Assembly: GCA_034509735.1 (NCBI GenBank)
Contig: JACGWO010000001.1
Span: forward strand, 36,707,966-36,771,965
DNA from: Sesamum alatum
Taxonomy: Eukaryota > Streptophyta > Magnoliopsida > Lamiales > Pedaliaceae
DNA length: 64,000 bases
Reading direction: 5' to 3'
A program made the translations under genes and the position numbers. Below, piece by piece: positions 56,360 through 64,000 of this stretch (position 1 is the stretch's first letter; each line of letters starts with the position of its first letter). Under the pieces are notes generated by a model. It was not told the DNA's origin. It saw only the letters and a program-made list of their open reading frames with translations, and searched no databases.

Positions 56360-58316
56360 TGAAAGGAATCCGGTGGATCGTCCCGGGAATTGCGCGAATG
56401 CGGAAGCACGGTAAAAATAAATATATTAAAATAAAAGGCATGCTTTTAATTTAAAGAACACGCTCAAGGGGTGTGCCCTTGAGGTTCCCGGGCGTTCGGT
56501 GTATCTCATGATCATGAAACAAATAAAGAAATCATGGAGGCCATAGAGTTGAAAATTAAAGAGGGACGAAAATCTTAAAACGAGACCTACCCGTTGTCGT
56601 TTTCGTCTTCAACTGCTACTCGCGTTGTTCCCCGTTTTGCACCAAGACCTCGTTCTTGAGATCCTCCAAATCGTGACACACGATCCACCCACGTATTCTT
56701 GCACGTCGTGCTAGCAACAAACAAGTATTATTTTGGAGAGGATAGATCAACCACGCGTTATGATTTAACGGGATCGATCTTCCTTAGTTCAATTGTTCCA
56801 AGAACAAAGAACAAGAAAATACTTTCATGGTGAGAGAGAGAGAGAGGGGCGGATGAGAGAGGAGAGGAGAGAGTGTGTGTAGTGTGTGTGTGTTTTTCAA
56901 GAATCATCAATCTCATAAATGTTGGAAGCTAGAGGTTTATATAGAGGAAGAGTTTAATCCTCTTTAAACTCAAACTCTAAGTAACCTAATTTGACTAGGA
57001 TTTTGACCTAGTCAAAGTCCTAGTCAAACGAATCCTAGCCTTCCATCTCCCCTTTCCATCTCAACCGTTGATTTTAATTTAATGGAATATTTAAATCCTA
57101 TTAAATATTCCAAAAGGCTAAAAGAATAAATATAATATAATAAATTAATATTATAATTTATTCTAAGCCCATTAAATCAACCCTTTTAATAAATCCTATT
57201 TATTAATTTAATTCTTTTTATCAAATAGAAGGAATTAATTTCTCCAAGAAAATATAGGACCCGATTAAATCTAATTTAATCATTCCTTTACTCCAATATT
57301 TAATTCCAAATTAAATACTAAGTGTGTGTGGATAGTGTGTGACTCTTTAGGTTCACCATTCAACTAGACTTGGTCGGATTCCTAGAATCCCCGTTACCAT
57401 GGGTGGCCATCTAGCAACGGTCCATGGCACTAGAGACTAGGTGAAATATTCGGGGATGAACATTTAGGCTCTAACAGTACACTTGTCCTTCTGTCTTCGG
57501 TCTCATCACTTAGAGTCTAGGGCACGGAAGAAGCAGGTACCCATTTTGGACCTAAGTGTCGGTCTGTCCTTACTAAACGTCGCAAGGGAAACCTTTCCCT
57601 TCTGTTCAGTTACTGTGGCCACAGATTTTAGGGACAAGACACAGAGCATACATGAGACTCAACTGTCAATACCTTTTGACAGGAGACAGATCCTTTCTTG
57701 GAAACTACTGTCACTCTGTACACCCGAGTTGCACTAGACATGGCTTATGACTACTCAAGAGTATTTTGGCAATCTCTCACCATATCTAAGATACAGACCT
57801 GATGCACAGGTAAACTCAGCAGTTCCTCAAGTCAAAGGACTTGGCCTGTACCGTTGGAACTGGGAATACACGTCATACCTTGCGGACCATACTCAAGGTC
57901 CTCCGTAAGACGGTTCCCGCGAGTCACCTCAGTCAACTGCTTCCTAGCATGCTGACCCACTAACACTGCTCAGACGACCTTCGTCACCCGTCGATGAAAT
58001 ACGACAGCAGATGCTTAGTGCAAGTCTCATTTTTGGGATTCCTTGACTTGGAGATTTCCGGACTGATTCGGTGAGACTGATTTCATGGACCTACCTCCAA
58101 GCGTAGTCCCAGTCCCCGAAAACGTTACTCAGTCCGTGGGCTTTGTTTGCGTAGTGAACAGAAATGTAAATGCAGATAAGTGAACGTAAACAAAGTATTG
58201 CCACATGAATTTTCACTTCTTTATTCATAAATGTTTTTATCAAATACCAAAGAATTGTCTAGACATAGGTTACATATTCCTGCCAAAATTGGCTTACATG
58301 GTCACCTATTCTAACA
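56360..58316 (-). repeat. 3' LTR of E14 (group alpha, 1957 bp)
   Basis: TGTTAGAATAGGTGACC at 58316 to ...CCGGATTCCTTTCA at 56360 (minus strand). It has CTGTGGCCACAG (57613-57624), TTGAC cores (about 56990-57030), TATATAAA (56937-56944, minus) and the hairpin CTCAAGGG / CCCTTGAG (56463-56483). Sister of E9. Confidence 0.95.
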
Positions 58317-58328
58317 ATCTCCCACTTG
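58317..58328 (-). other. polypurine tract (E14)
   Basis: CAAGTGGGAGAT on the minus strand, abutting the 3' LTR. Confidence 0.88.
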
Positions 58329-58332
58329 ACCT

Positions 58333-60182
58333 TTAAAGCCAATTGCCCATATGCTTAATCCCCATCTTCTCAAGATGTTGCGTATGAACGCTTTGCGACA
58401 TAGGCTTTGTCAGTGGGTCTGCTGTGTTGTTTGCCGAGTTGACTCGGTCCATCCGGACGTCACCTCTTCCTACCATTTCTCTAAGAAGATGGTAGCGTCT
58501 AAGAATATGTTTGGAACGGTGATGAGATCTCGGTTCCTTTGCTTGCGCTATAGCGCCATTGTTATCACAGAAGATGACAACGGGCTCGGCGATGCTAGGC
58601 ACCACACCCAACTCTTGGATGTAGTTTCTCATCCAAACCGCTTCCTTAGCAGCTTCTGAAGCTGCTATGTATTCAGCCTCTGTGGTGGAGTCAGCAATGG
58701 TTGCTTGCTTGGAACTTTTCCAAGCTACTACTCCTCCATTGAGTTTGAATACGTACCCCGAATGAGACTTGGCATCATCGTCATCAGACTGGAAGCTAGC
58801 GTCACTAAAGCCTTCCAGAATTAGTTTCTCCATTGCCATAGACTAGGAACATTTCCTTAGTCCTTCTTAGGTACTTAAGGATGCCCTTAATAGCATTCCA
58901 ATGTGCCTCTCCTGCGCAGGACTGATATCTGCTTGTTACGCTCAAAGCGTACGCAATGTCAGGCCTAGTGTAGTGGACCGCATATTGTATGCTACGTACG
59001 GCGGAGGCATAGGGGATGACCTTCATCCTTTCAAGTTCCTCATCAGTCTGTGGGGACTGTTTCTTGGATAACTTGATCCCATGCCTCATTGGAAGGAATC
59101 CTCGTTTGGAGTTGTCCATTCGATATCTCTTTAGGACTTTTTCCATATACGAGTTTTGGGTGAGTCCTACCATCCTTTTAGATCTGTCCCTGACAATCTG
59201 GATGCCTAGGATGTAGGAGGCTTCACCCAAGTCCTTCATGAAAAACTGGGTTGACAACCACGCTTTTGTGTTTCCTAACATTCTAATATCATTACCAATG
59301 AGCAGAATGTCATCCACATAAAGCACTAGGAACACTATTGAGCTCCCACTGACCTTCTTGTATACACAAGGGTCAGATTCATTTTTGATGAAGTCATAAC
59401 CCCGTATTACTTCATCAAATCGAATGTTCCAACTTCGGGAGGCTTGTTTGAGGCCATAGATGGACTTCTGTTCTTCTCCAGTGACCGTGAAACCCTGCGG
59501 CTGATCCATATAGGTCTCTTCTTCAACGAAACCGTTGAGGAAGGCCGTTTTCATGTCCATCTGCCATATCTCATAGTCATACCATGCTGCTATGGCGAGC
59601 AGAATCCGAATGGATTTAGCCATGGCCACTGGCGAGTAGGTATCCTCAAAATCGACCCCGGGTCGTTGAGTGTATCCCTTAGCTACAAGCCTAGCCTTGA
59701 AGGTTGTGACTTCTCCATCAACGCCAAGTTTGCGCTTGTAGACCCACTTACAGCCCACTGGCTTAACACCTTTCAGTGGATCTACGAGACTCCAAACTTG
59801 GTTCTCGCTCATGGAGTCCATTTCGGCTTTCATGGCCTCAAGCCATTTCCCGGAGTCGATGTCAGACATCGCTTCTCCATAAGTCTTAGGATCGTTATCC
59901 AAAAGATCGGTCGCACCTAGAAAGCCATATCTCACTGGAGGCCTGGACTCTCTAGTGGACCTACGGAAAACGGGAACGTCAGTGGTGACTGTGGGCGTTG
60001 ACTGTATCGGAGCCGGTGGTTCAGGAACCGGGGCTGGCTGTTCCTGAGGCTGTCCTTCATGCCTAGCATGTTGGACTTCTCGAGGCTGGTCAGCCCTTCG
60101 GCTATCTATCCTGAATCCTCTAAGTGAGGGTTCCACGGCCTCCTCTGATGGCTGGATTCCATCACTTGATTCTTCAAGGATC
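58333..60182 (-). pseudogene. pol: copia pol: RT and RNase H (E14)
   Basis: RT is open from 60136 to 58805 (443 codons) with VDPLKGVKPVGCKWVYKR, the palm motif MDMKTAFLNG (near 59549), the YVDD box at 59309-59320, and KKQSPQTDEELERMKVIPYA. RNase H is open at 58839-58333 with [15 protein letters not shown] and NTADPLTKP and a terminal stop. The two overlap because one A is inserted in the GGAGAAACT stretch near 58826. Six codons normally before KSIYGLKQ (the VCxLQ segment) are missing in frame near 59470. Upstream the same frame continues to the E15 duplication at 60187. Confidence 0.93.
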
Positions 60183-60187
60183 AGCTC

Positions 60188-62176
60188 TGTTAGAATAGGT
60201 GACCATGTAAGCCAAATTTGGCAGGAATATGTAACCTATGTCTAGACAATTTCAGGTGTTTGATAAATCATTAATGAATAAAGAAGTGAATTTCATTTGG
60301 CATCACTTTGTTTGTGTTCACTTATATTTGTTTTCCATATCTGTTCACTACGCAAACAAAGCCCATGGACTGAGAATCAATTTCGGGGACTGGGACTATG
60401 CTTGGAGGTAGGTCCATGGAATCAGTCTTCCCGAATCAGTCCGGAAATCTCCAAGTCAAGGAATCCCGAAAATGGGTACCGGGATTCCATTTGAGACTTG
60501 CACTAAGCACCTGCTGTCGTGTTTCATCGACGGGTGACGAGGGTCGTCTAAGCAGTGTTAGTGGGTTAGCATGCTAGGACGCAGCTGATTGAGGTGACTC
60601 GCGGGAACCGTCTTACGGAGGACCTTGAGTATGGTCAGCAAGGTATGACGTGTATTCCCGGTTCCAACGGTACAGGTCAAGTCCTTTGACTTGAGGAATT
60701 GCTGAGTTTACCTGTACATCAGGGCTGTATCTTAGGTATGGTGAGAGATTGCCAGAATTCTCTTTGGTAGTCATAAGCCATGTCTAGTGCAGTTCTGGTG
60801 TGCAAAGTGACAGTAGTTTCCAAGAAAGGATCTGTCTCCTGTCAATAGGTTTTGGCAGTTGAGTCTCATGTATACTCTAGGTCTTGTCCCTAAAACTGTG
60901 GCCACAGTGACTGAACAGAAGGGAAGGATTCCCTTGCGGCGTTTAGTGAGGACAGACCGACACTTAGGTCCAAAATGGGTACCTGCATTTTCCGTGCCCT
61001 AGACTCTAAGTGATGAGACCGAAGACAGAAGGACAAGTGTACTGTTAGAGCCTAAATGTTCATCCCTGAATATTTCACCTAGTCTCTAGTGCCATGGACC
61101 GTTGCTAGATGGCCACCCATGGTAACGGAAGGATTCTAGGAATCCGACCAAGTCTAGCTGAAAGGTGAACCTAAAGAGTCACACACTATCCACACACATT
61201 TAGATATTTAATTAGGAATTAAATATTGGAGTGAAGGAATGATTAAATTGGATTTAATCGGGTCCTTTATTTTTCTTGGAGAAATAATTCCTTCTATTAG
61301 ATATAAGGAATTAAATTGATAAATTAGATTTATCAAAGGGATTTATTTAATGGGCTTAAATAATATTTATATTTATTTTAGCCTCTTGGAAATATTTAAA
61401 TAGGTTTTAAATATTCCATTAAATTAAATTAAATCAACGGTTGAGATCAATGGGAGAGATGGATGGCTAGGATTGTTTTGACTAGGTCAAAACACTACTT
61501 TGACTAGGACTTTGACTAGATCAAAATCCTAGTCAAATTAGAGTTCTTGAAAGAGGAGTTTAAAGAGGATTAAACTCCTCTTCTATATAAACCCCTAGCA
61601 TCCTACAAGTTGCATGATGATGAAATTCCAACACACACAACACACACACACAACTCGGCTCTCTCTCTCCCTCTATCTCGTCCGCCCTCTCTCTCTCACA
61701 CACTCCAAGAAAATTATTTTTCTTTGTTCTCTTGGTCTTGGAACATTAGAACTTGATGAATCAATACCGTTAATTCATAACGTGTTGTTGATTCATCCAC
61801 TCCAAAACATAAACTTGTTCGTTGCTAGCACGACGTGCAAGATACGTGGGTGGATCGTGTGTCACGATTTGGAGGGTCTCAAGAACGAGATCTTGGTGCA
61901 AAACAGGGAACAACGCGTGTAGCCGTTGAAGACGAAAACGACAACGGGTAGGTCTCGTTTATGATTTTCGTCCCTTTTAATTTTCTACCCTATGGCCTCC
62001 ATGATTCTTTTATGTTTTATTATTCATGAGATACACCGAACACCCGGGAATTTCAAAGGCACACCCTTTGAAACGTGTTCTTTAATTTAAAGCATGTTTA
62101 AATTCCGCATTTATTTTTTAATTATACCGCGCTTCCGCATTCGCGCTTTTCCCGGGACGATCCACAATTCCTTTCA
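60188..62176 (+). mobile_element. E15: solo LTR (group alpha, 1989 bp)
   Basis: TGTTAGAATAGGTGACC to CAATTCCTTTCA with AGCTC on both sides (60183-60187 and 62177-62181). E14 pol reads across. Same length as the E1 LTR and nearly identical to it, so the same recently active family inserted at both ends of the window. It has CTGTGGCCACAG (60896-60907), TATATAAA (61584-61591) and a hairpin (62051-62073). Confidence 0.96.
62051..62073 (+). promoter_or_regulatory. LTR 3'-end hairpin (E15)
   Basis: TTTCAAAGG and CCTTTGAAA around CACAC. E1 has the same stem with one extra A. Confidence 0.62.
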
Positions 62177-62181
62177 AGCTC

Positions 62182-64000
62182 ATCAGGCTGGATATCCTCC
62201 GGGAAGCCTTGCTCCAAGAATACTCCATTTCTTGAAACAAACACCTTTTGTTCCAAGGGGTCATAAAAGTAATAACCCGCAGTTTCTTTAGGGTATCTAA
62301 CCTCTTGATGTATGCGTGGCTACCCCACACTTTCAAGTAGTTGTAGGATGCAGGCTTGCCGTGCCACATCTCATATGGCGTTTGTGTCAATGTACTAGTA
62401 GGCGCTAAATTCAATAATTTGGCCGCTGTCTCTAGTGCATAGCCCCAAAACGATAAGGGCAATTTGGTAAAACTCATCATGGACCGAACCATGTCCAACA
62501 GGGTTCGATTCCTCCTTTCAGAGACACCATTTAACTGTGGTGTTCCTGGAGGTGTCCATTCTGATATTATACCATGTTCTTTTAGATAATCTAGGAACTC
62601 CGTACTAAGGTATTCACCGCCTCGGTCCGACCGTAGGATTTTAATTTTGCAGTTGGTTTGGTTCTCCACTTCAAGTCTAAATTCTTTAAACCTCTCAAGA
62701 GCTTCAGACTTGTACCTCATCAGGTAAACATAACCATACCGTGAATGATCATCGGTGAAGGTTATGAAGTAGGAGAACCCACCTCGGGCCTGCGTCCTTA
62801 GTGGTCCACATACGTCTGTATGGACCAAGTCCAACAGACCAGTGGCAAGCCTGCTTTGTCCTACAAAGGGCTTCTTGGTCATTTTCCCTCTTACACAGGA
62901 CTCACAAGTTGGTAGATCGCTCAAGTCCCCAACCTCTATGTTCTTTGAGTCTACCAACCTTTTCATCCTATCTTGTGATATGTGACCTAGCCTAGCGTGC
63001 CACAGACGTGCGTTCCCGTTATTATCTAATTTTCGTTTGTGTTGTGTATTGAGGACGAAATTCGTTTGTTGCAAGATATAGAGTCCGTTATGCAATGTAC
63101 CAAGTAGATGAGCAATTCCACACCTCATCAAATAAAAGCAGTTTTTATTGATTCTAAACTCATAACCACTATTGTCCAACAATGGAATGGAAATGATGTT
63201 TTTAATCATACTGGGTACAAAATAAACTTGCTCTAAATCTATGCTAATACTATCACTAATCACTAGAGTGGCGGATCCTACTGCTTCTGCCGAGATGGCC
63301 TTGCCATTCCCAAACTTCAGGATCATGTCCCCGCTACCCAGTTTTCTGCTTCTTTTCAACACCTGCAAGTCATTGCAAATGTGAGCTCCACAGCCGGTAT
63401 CTAATACCCAAGAGGCAGAACTAGTGACCATATTAACCTCAATCACATATATACCTTGGTTCGAGAAGAGTTTGGGGCACTCTCTCTTCCAATGCCCTTT
63501 CTCACGGCAGTTGATACATATGTCATATGCCTTCGACTGTTGCTTGGAGACAACCTTTCCCTTTCCTTTGCCTTTCCCCTCCTTGGCAATGGGAACACTC
63601 TTAGTGTTCGTAGCTGCTTTGACGACTTTTCCCTTCCCTTTCTTCTTCTTCCAACGTCCGGCACCCTTGCCTTTCGTATTAGAAGTTGAAGCACCTCCAA
63701 ACAATACCGAAGGCGTGGACTTCTTAGTCGTTGCCTCGTATTGCACCAACATATTAATCAACTCATGAATGCCCTTCTCAAGTGCGTTCATGTTATAGTT
63801 GACGATAAATTGGTCAAAGGAGGGTGGGAGTGACTGAAGGATCACATCTATGTACGTGTCATTATCGAGACCTGCCTTTAGGTCCTCGAGCTTTTCCACC
63901 AGGGTAAGCATTTTAACCCCGTGCTCTTGTACAGAGGATCCTTCTGTCATTTTCGTTCCAAAGAATGCCTTGGTCGCGACATACCTAGTATGCCGGTCCG
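62182..64000 (-). pseudogene. gag-pol: copia gag-pol: gag, protease, integrase (E14, partial)
   Basis: Open from the right window edge down to about 62300 without a stop. Gag (YVATKAFFGTK, LQSLPPSFDQFIVNYNMN), basic Lys/Gly-rich nucleocapsid, intact zinc knuckle CINCREKGHWKREC (near 63475-63520), protease WVLDTGCGAHICND (near 63375-63420), integrase zinc finger (LWHARLGHI ... LPTCESC) and a full DD35E core: HTDVCGPL, SDRGGEY and NGVSERRNR, with 35 residues between the second Asp and the Glu. A 46-bp deletion near 62298 removes the GDKLxSRSSLCRFVGYP region and shifts the frame. E15 cuts the linker at 62181. Gag continues right of the window. Confidence 0.94.

Larger units (their letters stand above)
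56360..64000 (-). mobile_element. E14: copia element, 3' part to gag
   Basis: Minus-strand element running off the right edge: 3' LTR 56360-58316, polypurine tract 58317-58328, RNase H/RT 58333-60182, solo LTR E15 (60188-62176), integrase, protease and gag 62182-64000. It is inserted in E12; left flank CCCTG. Best-preserved gag-pol in the window, with one 46-bp deletion, one single-base insertion and one small in-frame loss seen apart from E15. Confidence 0.93.

Noticed and set aside
56360..56360. Idea that the GCGCTTCCGCATTCGCG string near LTR ends is a transposon terminal inverted repeat
   Set aside because: It occurs once per LTR near the U5 end, not at element termini. The termini are TGTTAG...TTCA-type LTR ends with 5-bp duplications.
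1..64000. Host protein-coding gene, captured gene fragment, or bacterial/phage system in the window
   Set aside because: Every stretch could be assigned to an LTR, leader or gag-pol piece of a copia element. No other protein family was recognised.

Overview
The window is plant nuclear repetitive DNA. Every part I can identify belongs to a Ty1/copia LTR retrotransposon. I see no host gene, tRNA or rRNA gene, plasmid, phage or bacterial feature. The pointers to a flowering plant are the plant-type copia gag-pol order (GAG, zinc knuckle, protease, integrase, RT, RNase H), primer-binding sites complementary to initiator-Met tRNA (TGGTATCAGAGCCC), 5-bp target duplications, LTRs of about 1.9-2.4 kb and untranslated leaders of about 1.6-2.1 kb. 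Long LTR plus long leader resembles the Angela/BARE-like branch of plant copia. That lineage call is an inference, and the species cannot be named from this sequence.

Layout (E1-E16 are my labels). The outermost element is E5 (minus), seen at 18532-19402 and 42338-46740. Everything else has jumped into it or into something already inside it. Left chain: E5 RT is cut by E4 (minus, 13192-18531), whose gag is cut by E3 (minus, 4202-13191), whose 3' LTR is cut by LTR E2 (minus, 3584-4201), which is cut by E1 (plus, 1-3583). Middle: E5 integrase is cut by E6 (minus, 19403-42337). E6 holds three later insertions: solo LTR E7 (22418-24845), complete element E8 (plus, 25796-34442) and solo LTR E9 (36103-38115). 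E5 gag also carries solo LTR E10 (43516-45498). Right chain: the E5 leader is cut by E11 (plus, from 46741), E11 RT by LTR E12 (from 52821), E12 by solo LTR E13 (53149-55381) and by E14 (minus, 56360 to window end), and E14 pol by solo LTR E15 (60188-62176). E16 is a damaged LTR inside the E4 5' LTR. Seven insertions have both ends in view with a 5-bp duplication: AGCTC, CTCGA, TTAAG, CTATC, GGGAA, GCACT, and AACAG/AATAG. The nest reaches five levels on each side.

How the parts work: each element would be transcribed from its 5' LTR (TATA box, usually preceded by a cluster of TTGAC W-box cores), primed at the tRNA-iMet site, and translated as one gag-pol polyprotein. No copy is intact. E14 and E3 come closest; E8 and E6 are badly damaged inside although the E8 LTR pair is almost identical, which points to mobilisation in trans.

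The most interesting non-coding signals recur across LTR families with compensatory changes: (1) twin leader hairpins sharing the loop GTCTCACGAGTCGTGG, a candidate dimerisation/packaging signal; (2) a hairpin near the LTR 3' end with a constant CACA/TACA loop; (3) a 12-bp LTR palindrome, CTGTGGCCACAG or CTATGGCCATAG; and (4) GC-rich islands in otherwise AT-rich leaders, just downstream of the primer-binding site.
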